Shown here: in pieces, positions 49,551 through 58,115 of the stretch
How positions within the stretch are numbered: position 1 is the first letter of the stretch
Layout of the letters: each line of letters starts with the position of its first letter
DNA from: Baekduia alba
GTDB lineage: Bacteria; Actinomycetota; Thermoleophilia; Solirubrobacterales; Solirubrobacteraceae
NCBI RefSeq assembly: GCF_028416635.1
Contig: NZ_CP114013.1
Coordinates: 2,666,001 to 2,730,000 of the forward strand
Reading direction: 5' to 3'
DNA length: 64,000 bases
Position numbers and translations under genes: made by a program
The notes under the pieces: generated by a model
The model's input: only the letters and a program-made list of their open reading frames with translations
Databases searched by the model: none
Told to the model about the DNA's origin: nothing

Positions 49551-50437
49551 GCGGCGACCAGGTGCCAGAGCGCGCCGTCGCCGACGGCCTCGCGACGCAC
49601 CAGGCCCTCGCCGGCGGCGGCGATCAGCGCCCGCTCGGCCGCGTCGTCGTCGACCTCGCCCAAGTTAGAGGTCATGCAGACCGCGACCTCGCGCGTGACG
49701 GGCGCGTAGGGGAGGGCGCGCAGGACGTCGACCGGGTCCTCGGCCGGCGCGCGGCGCTCCAGCGCCACGTCGAGGTTGGCCAGCGCCGTGTCGTAGGACT
49801 CCAGCGGCTGGAAGCCGCCGACCTCGAGCGAGCTCCCGTCGGTGTGCGTGAAGATGACCGACGGCGCCGTGTACCGGACCGCGCCGTCGGTGTTGGCCTC
49901 GCGGCCCTGGGCCTCGATCGGCCGGCCGGCGGCGGTGCGCGACAGCGCGCGGTCCTCCTGGTAGGCGCTTTCGACCGCTTCGGTCTCCAGCGCGGCGACG
50001 AGGCGGTCGACGTCCAGGCCCTCGACGCCGGCCAGCGCCGTGCGCAGGCCCTCGGGCTCGTCGAGCAGCGCGGTGGTCGTGAACTGCGCGAGCTGCAGCG
50101 CGCGGAAGACCGCGGGCTCCAGCTCGGGCTGCCCCAGGCGCGCGGCGACGACGGCACGGCACGCGTAGCCCGTCCCGGTGACGCGCTCGCGGGGCTGACC
50201 GCCGAACGGCATGCCGAAGCGCCGGCCGAAGGTCCGGAAGCCCTGGGCGCTGCGCGTGGGCGTGTAGCCGGACTCGACGTAGCGGTCGGGTCCCTCGCTC
50301 AGACCGATGAGGACCAGCCGCCAATCGAGCTGGTCTCCGAAGCGCCAGCGCAGCGCCGCGTGGGCCGGGGAAGCGGCGTACGCCCAGGGGCAATGCGGGT
50401 CGCTGAAGTGCGTGAGGGAGATCGCTGAGGGAGCCAT
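49547..50437 (-). CDS. DsbA/FrnE-like thioredoxin-fold protein with a single active-site Cys
   Basis: 296 residues. N-terminal ISLTHFSDPHCPWAYAASPA is the FrnE/HCCA-isomerase-like start, but the C-x-x-C is CPWA: the second Cys is Ala. A helical insertion (about 75-190) and a return to the thioredoxin fold (AAGRPIEAQ, PSVIFTHTDGSSLEVGGFQP) follow. The last 60 residues (from about 235) look like a small winged-helix or helical tail. Members of this group use mycothiol or glutathione; one-Cys forms may act by glutathionylation-type chemistry. Starts at 50437 or 50443 are both possible. Upstream lies a GTTGCA-CA-TGCAAC palindrome. Confidence 0.7.
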   Translation of the reverse strand: MAPSAISLTHFSDPHCPWAYAASPAHAALRWRFGDQLDWRLVLIGLSEGPDRYVESGYTPTRSAQGFRTFGRRFGMPFGGQPRERVTGTGYACRAVVAARLGQPELEPAVFRALQLAQFTTTALLDEPEGLRTALAGVEGLDVDRLVAALETEAVESAYQEDRALSRTAAGRPIEAQGREANTDGAVRYTAPSVIFTHTDGSSLEVGGFQPLESYDTALANLDVALERRAPAEDPVDVLRALPYAPVTREVAVCMTSNLGEVDDDAAERALIAAAGEGLVRREAVGDGALWHLVAA

Positions 50438-50447
50438 GCACATGATG

Positions 50448-50461
50448 GTTGCACATGCAAC
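50448..50461. promoter_or_regulatory. Inverted repeat before the DsbA-like gene
   Basis: GTTGCA-CA-TGCAAC, 6-bp arms, 4-10 nt from the possible start codons; probably an operator. Confidence 0.45.
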
Positions 50462-50492
50462 AGGTCGACGACCAACGGACAACTGACCAACA

Positions 50493-50513
50493 ACTTGCAC
50501 CAAGGACTTGCAC
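50493..50513. promoter_or_regulatory. Direct repeats in the divergent control region
   Basis: Two ACTTGCAC copies 13 bp apart (50493-50500 and 50506-50513). Their TTGCA core also occurs in the nearby palindrome, so one regulator may bind all sites. The ribbon-helix-helix-like protein encoded next door is a candidate. Confidence 0.4.
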
Positions 50514-50598
50514 TAGGCACGACTTATAGGCAAGGATTTGGTCACCGGACGGCGAACACTCGCGCACGCAGTCCAACCCAAATCAGGAGGGCAACCCC

Positions 50599-50850
50599 AT
50601 GGCAACGGAACGACCGAGCGGACTCAAGCAGCGCTCGTACCTCATCGGCGGCGACGAGATCAACTGGCTGGAGACGGCCGCCGGCAAGACCAAGCTCACG
50701 CAGAGCGACCTGGTGCGCCTCGCGCTCCAGCGTCTGCGCAAGGACCTCGGCGCTGCTCGCAGCCTGAAGGTCGAGTCGGTCGAGGCCCTCGCGAAGGGCA
50801 CCAAGTGGTCCCCGGTCAAGCGTGGCGGTCCCCGCCGCAAGGCGAGCTAG
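50599..50850 (+). CDS. Small ribbon-helix-helix-like DNA-binding protein
   Basis: 83 residues. KQRSYLIGGDEINWLETAAG and KTKLTQSDLVRLALQRLRKD fit the strand-helix-helix layout of CopG/Arc-type proteins, with a basic C-terminal tail (SPVKRGGPRRKAS). The ATG has a strong AGGAGG 8 nt upstream and a leader of unknown length. It is divergent from the DsbA-like gene, sharing repeats that could be its targets. No toxin gene is beside it. The fold assignment is by pattern only. Confidence 0.6.
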   Translation: MATERPSGLKQRSYLIGGDEINWLETAAGKTKLTQSDLVRLALQRLRKDLGAARSLKVESVEALAKGTKWSPVKRGGPRRKAS

Positions 50851-50866
50851 CGCCCACGCGTCGACC

Positions 50867-50889
50867 GGCGCTCAGCTGACCTGAGCGCC
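50867..50889 (+). terminator. Hairpin after the ribbon-helix-helix-like gene
   Basis: GGCGCTCAG-CTGAC-CTGAGCGCC, perfect 9-bp stem 16 nt after the stop. It is followed by a GC palindrome, CCGCGGCGCCGCGG. Confidence 0.65.
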
Positions 50890-50961
50890 GCGGCGCCGCG
50901 GTGGACGGACGTCCGATCACGGGCATCTGACACTGCGGCGCCGCGGCCTCGCGGTCGACCC

Positions 50962-50967
50962 TAGGGT
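50962..50967 (+). promoter_or_regulatory. Candidate -10 of the 114-residue protein gene
   Basis: TAGGGT ends 8 nt before the ATG. Confidence 0.45.
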
Positions 50968-50975
50968 GAGACGCG

Positions 50976-51320
50976 ATGCCGCCCGCACCCTTCGAGCTCG
51001 ACTTCGTCCGGATCATCAACGCCGCTCGTCTGGAGCTGGAGTCCGCCGGCAACCCCGCCTACGCGGTCTCCGTCATCGAGCCCAACGGGCAGGCCCATCT
51101 GGCCCCGATGGTCTTCTCCACCGTCGGCCCCGCGACCGACCACGCGACCCGCCTGGGCCGCGCCGCCTTCGACACCGGTGAGCAGATCGTCATCGTCTCC
51201 CGCTCGGCCGCCGGCCGCCGCGCGATGTTCACCGTCGTCGAGCCGCGCACCCTGCGCAAGCTCCACCAGCGCCTCGAAGTGATCGAAGAGACCTTCGCGG
51301 AGCTGGATACCACGATCTAA
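50976..51320 (+). CDS. Hypothetical protein
   Basis: 114 residues, not recognised. It begins with a helix (LDFVRIINAARLELESAG), then strands (AYAVSVIEPNGQAHLAPMVF), a helix-rich middle, the hydrophobic strand EQIVIVSRSA, and a C-terminal helix (RKLHQRLEVIEETFAELD). No signal peptide, membrane helix or cysteine. The stop codon overlaps that of the convergent histidine kinase gene by 3 nt. Leaderless pattern and normal codon use support a real gene. Confidence 0.6.
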   Translation: MPPAPFELDFVRIINAARLELESAGNPAYAVSVIEPNGQAHLAPMVFSTVGPATDHATRLGRAAFDTGEQIVIVSRSAAGRRAMFTVVEPRTLRKLHQRLEVIEETFAELDTTI

Positions 51321-52945
51321 CGGGTCGCGGCCTCGGGCGCGACGTCGCGCTCGTCGGCCACCGCGCGGTACCAGAGGAGCATCATCGGCTCCTCGTCGGT
51401 GAACTGCCAGCCCGGCTCGCCGAAGAGCAGCGCCATCTCGTCGCGGATCGTCGCGTAGAAGCCACGGCGGTCCGACCGCCAGCCTTCGAGGGTCGTCGCC
51501 CCGACGTCCTCGGGCTCCAGCCAGTCGTCGTCGATGTCCAGGAACGGGACCGACGCCACGCTCACGACCTCCACGGTCGCGCGGCGGCGGCCGAGGTGGT
51601 CCATGACCGGCAGGCGCTGGCCGACGCGCGGCGCGCCGCCCTCCAGCTCCCACTCGCGGGCGAGCGTCACCGACAACGTCTTGCGCCCGGCGAGCACGGC
51701 CTGGATGTTGCGCTCGCCGCGGCCGCCGTCGTCGGGGTGGCCGAACTCCAGGAACGGCTCGTGCGCGCTGCGCCACGGCGCGAGCGGGATCGTCGCGGTG
51801 AGCGTCGTTCCGCGGCCGGGCGGAGACTCGACCAGCAGCTCGCCGCCGAGCGCGGCCACGCGGTCGCTCAACCCGGCCAGCCCGCTGCCGCCGGTGGCGT
51901 CGGCGCCGCCGCGGCCGTCGTCGGCGAGCGTGACGACCGCCTCGCCCAGCCTGGTCGACACGTCCACCCGGACGACGTCGGCCTGCGCGTACTTCACCGC
52001 GTTGGTCAGGCCCTCGGAGGCGAGGTAGAACGCGGTCAGCTCGACGGGCGCGGGCAGGCGCCGCTCCGGCAGCCCGTCGATGTGCAGGGGGATGGGGGAG
52101 CGGCCGGCCAGCGCCTCGAGCGCCGAGCCGAGGCCCTTCTCGGTCAGGCCGGCGGGATGCAGGCCGCGGGCCAGCTCGCGCAGCTCGTCGGTCGCGAGCC
52201 GGGCCTCCTCGTGCGCGCGCTCCAGCAGCTCCAGCGCGACCGGCTCGGCGTCGTCGCCCAGCTTGCGGCGCGCGATGCCGATCAGGTGGCCGAGCGCGAC
52301 GATGCGCTGCTGCGCGCCGTCGTGCAGGTCGCGGCCGATGCGCTGGCGCTCGGAGTCGGCGGCGTCCAGGACGCGGGCGCGCGCGGCGGCGACCTCGGCG
52401 TCGCGGGTGCGTAGCGCGGCCTGATGGCGGCGGCGCTCGATCTCGGCGCCCGCGCGCGCCGCGAAGATCTTCAGGACCGCGAGCTCGTCCTCGTCGGGGT
52501 CGATGGCCGTGGACGACATCAACGCCACGTAGCCGACGTGCTCGTCGCCGGCGCCGGGGAGCGCGACGCCGAGGTAGGAGTCCAGCCCGAAGTCGCGGAC
52601 GTAGCGGTCGTCGGGGAAGCGCGCGCACGTGCCTTCGGGGAGCACCAGCAGGCCCTCGCGGCGCACGACCGCGCACGGCATCGAGTCGTCGAGGTCGAAC
52701 TCGTAGCCCTCGCGCATCTCGACGCCGTTCTGCCACGACACCAGCACGCGGACGCGCCCGACCGCGGGCGCGGGCAGGTGCTCGGCGATGAACGCCAGCT
52801 CAGCGCCGAACGCGGCGGCGAGATGGCGGACCATCGCGCGCAGGAACGCGTCGCCGACGACCCCGGCCGTTCCCGTCGCGAGGCGCCTCAGGAGGTCGCG
52901 CTCGCGCGCGCTGGGCGGATCTTCTGGCGCTTCGGCGGTCGACAC
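51317..52945 (-). CDS. GAF histidine kinase fused to a C-terminal ASCH domain
   Basis: 542 residues, no membrane segment. About 25-172 is a GAF sensor; 196-263 is a HisKA_3 dimerisation domain with phospho-acceptor His208 (GRDLHDGAQQ); 305-388 is the ATPase (TNAVKYAQ N-box, ADDGRGG, GSGLAGLSDRV). About 398-530 does not belong to a kinase: PFLEFGHPDD, NIQAVLAGRKTLSVTLAREW, VGQRLPVMDHLGR, VEVVSVASVPFLDIDDDWL and WRSDRRGFYATI follow the ASCH domain, a PUA-like fold thought to bind RNA or modified nucleobases. No response regulator is adjacent. The GTG start has TACCAT 10 nt upstream. Confidence 0.85.
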   Translation of the reverse strand: MSTAEAPEDPPSARERDLLRRLATGTAGVVGDAFLRAMVRHLAAAFGAELAFIAEHLPAPAVGRVRVLVSWQNGVEMREGYEFDLDDSMPCAVVRREGLLVLPEGTCARFPDDRYVRDFGLDSYLGVALPGAGDEHVGYVALMSSTAIDPDEDELAVLKIFAARAGAEIERRRHQAALRTRDAEVAAARARVLDAADSERQRIGRDLHDGAQQRIVALGHLIGIARRKLGDDAEPVALELLERAHEEARLATDELRELARGLHPAGLTEKGLGSALEALAGRSPIPLHIDGLPERRLPAPVELTAFYLASEGLTNAVKYAQADVVRVDVSTRLGEAVVTLADDGRGGADATGGSGLAGLSDRVAALGGELLVESPPGRGTTLTATIPLAPWRSAHEPFLEFGHPDDGGRGERNIQAVLAGRKTLSVTLAREWELEGGAPRVGQRLPVMDHLGRRRATVEVVSVASVPFLDIDDDWLEPEDVGATTLEGWRSDRRGFYATIRDEMALLFGEPGWQFTDEEPMMLLWYRAVADERDVAPEAATR

Positions 52946-52955
52946 GGGGCGACGG

Positions 52956-52961
52956 ATGGTA
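52956..52961 (-). promoter_or_regulatory. Candidate -10 of the kinase-ASCH gene
   Basis: TACCAT on the minus strand, 10 nt before the GTG. Confidence 0.35.
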
Positions 52962-52984
52962 CCCGCGCCGACCGCCGGATCAGC

Positions 52985-54658
52985 TCATCGAGCGTCCAGG
53001 GCGACGCCGCGCGGAAGCGTGAACGTCGGGTACTTCCTGGGGTTGCTCGCCTGCTCGCGCACGTCGGTCGCCATGCGGTAGACCGCGGCGGCCTGGCCCT
53101 TGGGCGCGGGCACGGTGACCTTGAACGTGCCGTCGGCGTTCGGCTTGAAGCGCTTGACGAGCACGACCTTGTGGCACGACACCCGCCGGACGAGGCGGAT
53201 GTCGGAGAGCGGCGTGGTCAGCGGCCGCACGACGCGGCCGGAGATCGTCACCTTGCCGTCCTTGGACGTGAGCGCGTTGACGATCAACCGCCGCTGCAGC
53301 TTCAGCGGCAGCGACAGCTCCTTGCCGATCTCCGCGCGGTAGCGCAAGGTGTTGGACTGCGTGTGCGAGGCCATGACCGCCCGCGACGGCAGGGGCGCGG
53401 TCGTCTCGAACGAGCCGTCCTTCTCGACCGTCGCGTGCGCGACGATCGCGTTGCCGCGGCGCAGCCGGATCGCGACGCGCTTGCCGACGTAGTCGCGGTT
53501 GGCGGCGCCGAGCAGCTTGACGCGGCCGCCCTGCTTGAGCACGTCGACCAGGACGAGCTTGCGGTCGCTGCACGCCAGCAGCTGGTCGGCGACGCTCTGG
53601 CCCGCGACCGCCGCCGCCGGCGGCTTGGCGGTGACCGACCGGCCGGTGACCGGCGCCGTGGGGCACGCGCCGGCGTCGGCGCTGACGTGCGCCTCGCCGA
53701 GCACGGCGTCGAGGATCGGCTGGCCGGCGAGCGCGATCGTCGCGTGCAGCGCGCGCTGGGTCAGCGACGTGCCGGCGACGATCTGCTCGCTGGGCCGCAG
53801 CTGGACGTCGGCGAGCGCGGGCGGGATCTCGATGGCCGGGATCTGGTCCAGCGGCAGCTGCGCGAGGACGTTGGTGAGCACACCGCCGAGGATCGGAGTC
53901 AGGCCCGTCGGGTCGGTGATCGTCCCGGCGTAGACCTTCACGAGGCCCGTCTGCAGGAGCTGGGAGAGCGAGACGCTGCGGCTGTTGATCAGCGGCAGCG
54001 CCTGGTTGAGCGCGCCGTCGAGGCCGACGTCGAGGCCGAGGACCTTCAACCCCGCCACGGTGCTGGAGCCCGACAGGGCGGGCGCGCCGGACTGGCACGT
54101 CACGTTGGCCTGGGCGTCGAGCACGTCGGCCGACAGCAGCGCGGTCGCCGGCGGCGGGATCAGGCTCAGCAGCGCCGCGTGCAGGTCCAGCGTCACGCCG
54201 GTGATCTGCGGGATCGGGATCGGCAGCGGCAGGCCGGAGACCGGGTTGGACAGCGTGATCGGCCGCAGCGGCAGCGCGTTGATCAGGTCGACGACCTGCT
54301 GGCGGCCGGCGGCCAGGATCTCGGGCGTCGGCAGGATCTGGAGGCTCGCGACGCCGCCGGTCGCCGCGCCCGCGGGTCCGGACGCGTCGTAGGTCGTCCT
54401 GGCGGTCAGCGCCGAGGCGTGGAGCAGCGGCGTGCTCAGCGACGGGGTCGCCGCGCCGGTGGCGCAGTCGGCGCCGCGGCCCTGGGTGACGGGCTCGACG
54501 GCCTGCGTGCCGAGCACCGTCGCCCGCAGCGGTGAGGCGTCGCAGTGCAGCGCCGGCGCCGCGCTCGCGCGTGAGGCACCTGCGGCGGACAGCAGCATCA
54601 ACGACAGCACCATCGGCAGGGCGGACCCCGCGGCCGCCCGCACACGCACGTACCTCAT
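52985..54658 (-). CDS. Secreted beta-rich protein of unknown function
   Basis: 557 residues with a signal peptide (about 1-34, AGASRASA cleavage region). The middle is hydrophobic and repetitive, with choice-of-anchor-like segments (LPLPIPIPQITGVTLDLHAA; SSTVAGLKVLGLDVGLDG) like those of surface proteins from this order. From about 385 two Ig-like or carboxypeptidase-regulatory-like beta domains follow (RVKLLGAANRDYVGKRVAIR; KVTISGRVVRPLTTPLSDIR), ending PTFTLPRGVALDAR. No catalytic motif or sorting signal is seen. An in-frame ATG nine codons upstream is an alternative start. Same strand as the SGNH gene, 119 bp downstream of it. Confidence 0.7.
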   Translation of the reverse strand: MRYVRVRAAAGSALPMVLSLMLLSAAGASRASAAPALHCDASPLRATVLGTQAVEPVTQGRGADCATGAATPSLSTPLLHASALTARTTYDASGPAGAATGGVASLQILPTPEILAAGRQQVVDLINALPLRPITLSNPVSGLPLPIPIPQITGVTLDLHAALLSLIPPPATALLSADVLDAQANVTCQSGAPALSGSSTVAGLKVLGLDVGLDGALNQALPLINSRSVSLSQLLQTGLVKVYAGTITDPTGLTPILGGVLTNVLAQLPLDQIPAIEIPPALADVQLRPSEQIVAGTSLTQRALHATIALAGQPILDAVLGEAHVSADAGACPTAPVTGRSVTAKPPAAAVAGQSVADQLLACSDRKLVLVDVLKQGGRVKLLGAANRDYVGKRVAIRLRRGNAIVAHATVEKDGSFETTAPLPSRAVMASHTQSNTLRYRAEIGKELSLPLKLQRRLIVNALTSKDGKVTISGRVVRPLTTPLSDIRLVRRVSCHKVVLVKRFKPNADGTFKVTVPAPKGQAAAVYRMATDVREQASNPRKYPTFTLPRGVALDAR

Positions 54659-54777
54659 CGAGGAACCCCTGTCTCGCGTTGTCATGGAGCTGCTTCCGGG
54701 CGCCCCGCAGCGCCCGGATCGCAGTCTTCCGCACCCGGCGCGCCGATGCGCCGGTTCTTCGAGTACCCCGATCGCGC

Positions 54778-56004
54778 CTAGTTCAGGCCCATCTTCGGCT
54801 CGCCGGCCGCGGTCAGGCCGGTGCCCGCGATCGTGCACGTGCCGCCCCGGGGCGTGCCGTTGTTGTAGGCCTGGCGGACGCAGCTGCGCAGCGCCAGCTG
54901 GCCCCAGTAGTTGGGGTGCAGCGACTCCTGGACCTGGTAGGGGCCGAAGACCGTCGACACCGTCCGGATCTCGTTGACCCATTCGGTCTTGTCGACCGCG
55001 CCGGCCTGCGTCCAGGAGCTCAGGCCCTTCTCCTCCAGCAGCCCGACCGTGTTCTCGCACAGGCGGCGGCCGTTGAACGCCGACTGCAGCTCGAGGACCT
55101 TGAGGTTGGACAGGCCGGTCTGGGCGGCCGCGTTCTTGACCGCGTTGTTGATGGTCGGCAGCGCGGTGGCGTTGGCCCAGTTGGCGTCGTTGTTCCAGAA
55201 CCCGCAGCCGCCGGTGCTCTGGCGCGTGTAGCCGGACTCGCCGTAGCGGAAGCCGGAGCCGGACGGGATCGGCGACTCGTAGTCCTGGACGACGATCGTG
55301 TACTGCGCCGCGGAGTAGCCCGCGTTGGCCATCGCCGTGCGGATGTTGAGGATGCCGTTCTTGATGGCCGTCGTCTGAGCGGCGACGTTGGACGCCGTGA
55401 AGTTCGCGGTCACCGACGAGTCGTCGTTGCAGTAGTCCTTCCACCAGCTCGGGCTGAGCAGCCAGTCCGTGACGCAGGACTGCACGACCGAAGCGAAGTT
55501 GAAGTTGTTGCCGCCGATCGAGACGTTGACCATCTTGACGTTGTGGGTGGCGGCGAAGCCCTGGAGCATCAGCGCCTGGCCCTGCTTGGCGCCGGAGGCG
55601 TAGAAGTCCAGGCCGGGCTTGAAGCTGTCTCCGTCGGAGGTGGAGGTCTTCGCGCCGCTGCACGCGAGGTTCACGCCGTTGACGCCGCCGCCGACGTAGA
55701 CCTCGGCGGACTTGGACCGGTGGCAGCCGCTGATCTGCTCGGCGCTGTTGGACGCGTTGTCGTAGTAGGCGGTCGAGCCCAGCGCGTCGACCTGCGACGA
55801 GCTGTTGTTGGTGCTGCCGGCCCAGCGGCCGGCCTCGCCCGAGATGTAGGAGTCGCCGACGCTGGCGACCCACGGGGCGCCGGCGCCCGGCCCGTCGGCG
55901 CGCGCCGCGCTGCTGTGCTGCAGCGCGAGCGAGCAGAGCACCGCGAGGGCGACGAGCACCCCGGTGCGGCGCGTGACCCCACGCGCCGCGAAGACGTGCG
56001 ACAT
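54778..56004 (-). CDS. Secreted SGNH-type esterase/lipase
   Basis: 408 residues with a signal peptide (about 1-36). The SGNH blocks are visible: block I VASVGDSYISGEAGRW (Ser nucleophile), block III GGNNFNFAS (Asn), block V HPNYWGQLAL (His). Several Cys suggest disulfides outside the cell. It resembles actinobacterial secreted esterases and phospholipase-like SGNH proteins; the substrate is unknown. A good GGAGGAGAG Shine-Dalgarno precedes the ATG, so this gene has a normal leader. Confidence 0.85.
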   Translation of the reverse strand: MSHVFAARGVTRRTGVLVALAVLCSLALQHSSAARADGPGAGAPWVASVGDSYISGEAGRWAGSTNNSSSQVDALGSTAYYDNASNSAEQISGCHRSKSAEVYVGGGVNGVNLACSGAKTSTSDGDSFKPGLDFYASGAKQGQALMLQGFAATHNVKMVNVSIGGNNFNFASVVQSCVTDWLLSPSWWKDYCNDDSSVTANFTASNVAAQTTAIKNGILNIRTAMANAGYSAAQYTIVVQDYESPIPSGSGFRYGESGYTRQSTGGCGFWNNDANWANATALPTINNAVKNAAAQTGLSNLKVLELQSAFNGRRLCENTVGLLEEKGLSSWTQAGAVDKTEWVNEIRTVSTVFGPYQVQESLHPNYWGQLALRSCVRQAYNNGTPRGGTCTIAGTGLTAAGEPKMGLN

Positions 56005-56110
56005 GTTCTCTCCTCCTGCTGACCTACTGGCGCAGCCGGATGCCGCGCCCGACTGGACGCGAACCTAACCGCGATGGAGGATGCCCTGCAAGGCGCGCCC
56101 TTGACGCTGC

Positions 56111-56116
56111 TAGCCT
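56111..56116 (+). promoter_or_regulatory. Candidate -10 of the DEAD-box helicase gene
   Basis: TAGCCT in the 236-bp gap; if used, the helicase mRNA has a leader of about 118 nt, long for this window. The other part of the gap, 56005-56110, shows nothing clear. Confidence 0.35.
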
Positions 56117-56209
56117 CTGTCGGGCGTGGGGCACCGACGTCGCACGCGAGGCAGCTCGCTTGGGTCCCGCCAGGGTGCGGTTCGGGTCAGCAGTCTCCCC
56201 GAATCGTCA

Positions 56210-56227
56210 GCGGCCTTCGAAGGCCGC
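56210..56227 (+). promoter_or_regulatory. RNA hairpin just before the helicase ribosome site
   Basis: GCGGCCTTCGAAGGCCGC is an 18-bp perfect palindrome (7-bp stem, TCGA loop) ending 3 nt before the GGAG Shine-Dalgarno at 56231. It could control translation of the helicase. Confidence 0.5.
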
Positions 56228-56240
56228 ACTGGAGTCCCAT

Positions 56241-57485
<1,245 letters not shown>

Positions 57486-57584
57486 CCCGTCGGCAGACGC
57501 CGGGCGACGTCGGCCCGGCGCAGCAGCACTCAGCACCACCGGTGCGCCGTCTCGCGGCGGCGCGCCAATCGCTTCGCAGTTCCC

Positions 57585-57610
57585 GGCGCGCCGTCTGATG
57601 ACGGCGCGCC
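57585..57610 (+). terminator. Hairpin after the helicase gene
   Basis: GGCGCGCCGTC-TGAT-GACGGCGCGCC, perfect 11-bp stem. An imperfect related hairpin (GGTGCGCCG and CGGCGGCGCGCC) lies just before it at 57541-57566. Confidence 0.65.
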
Positions 57611-57627
57611 ATTCGTTAAGCGATCGG

Positions 57628-57633
57628 TACGCT
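57628..57633 (+). promoter_or_regulatory. Candidate -10 of the GlsB-S4-VWA operon
   Basis: TACGCT ends 6 nt before the GTG start of the first gene; leaderless pattern. Confidence 0.5.
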
Positions 57634-57639
57634 CGCGGC

Positions 57640-57894
57640 GTGCTCGGCGCCGTGATCCTCGGTCTCCTGGCCGGCTACCTCGGCCGGATGCTGACGCCTG
57701 GCCCGGGGCCGAGCGGGTGCTTCCCGACGCTGGCGATCGGGCTGGTCGGCTCGCTCGTCGGCTACTTCGTGTTCACCGAGGCGCTGGGGATCGGCGACGC
57801 CGAGATCCTGGACCTCGGCGGCCTGCCCGGCGCGATCCTCGGCACGATCGTGGTGCTCGTCGTCCTGCAGGCGATCGGGAGGCGGGACGCGTGA
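57640..57894 (+). CDS. GlsB/YeaQ/YmgE-family small membrane protein
   Basis: 84 residues with about three hydrophobic segments (LGAVILGLLAGYLGRMLTPG; FPTLAIGLVGSLVGYFVFTE; PGAILGTIVVLVVLQAIG) and the Gly-rich pattern of the transglycosylase-associated (GlsB/YeaQ) family, a stress-linked inner-membrane group of unknown activity. First gene of a four-gene operon; its stop overlaps the S4 gene start (GTGA). Confidence 0.8.
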   Translation: MLGAVILGLLAGYLGRMLTPGPGPSGCFPTLAIGLVGSLVGYFVFTEALGIGDAEILDLGGLPGAILGTIVVLVVLQAIGRRDA

Positions 57895-58115
57895 GCGGTC
57901 GTGAGATCCCGATCCGCGGCGACATGATCCGGCTCGGCCAGCTGCTCAAGCTCGCCGACGTGGTCGACGGCGGCGGCGAGGTCAAGGACTTCCTGGCCGA
58001 GGTCGCGGTGCTCGTCAACGACGAGCCCGAGAACCGCCGCGGGCGGCAGCTGCATCCGGGCGACGTGGTCGTCGCCGGCGACGAGGAGCTGCGGATCGTC
58101 GGGGGCGACGCGTGA
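57891..58115 (+). CDS. S4-domain RNA-binding protein (YaaA/RlbA-like)
   Basis: 74 residues that are almost only an S4 RNA-binding domain: IRLGQLLKLADVVDGGGEVK, FLAEVAVLVNDEPENRRGRQ, LHPGDVVVAGDEELRIVG. Stand-alone S4 proteins of this kind are found next to dnaA/recF or rRNA-related genes; finding one between membrane and VWA genes is unusual. GTG start overlapping the previous stop; its own stop overlaps the next GTG, so translation is coupled on both sides. Confidence 0.85.
   Translation: MSGREIPIRGDMIRLGQLLKLADVVDGGGEVKDFLAEVAVLVNDEPENRRGRQLHPGDVVVAGDEELRIVGGDA

Noticed and set aside
50888-50960. Repeated GCGGCGCCGCGG palindromes as a possible attachment site
   Set aside because: No integrase or tRNA is nearby and such palindromes arise easily at this GC content.
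52985-55873. A single 962-residue minus-strand protein
   Set aside because: The 5' part is antisense-frame shadow of the SGNH esterase. The real protein starts at a signal peptide at 54658.
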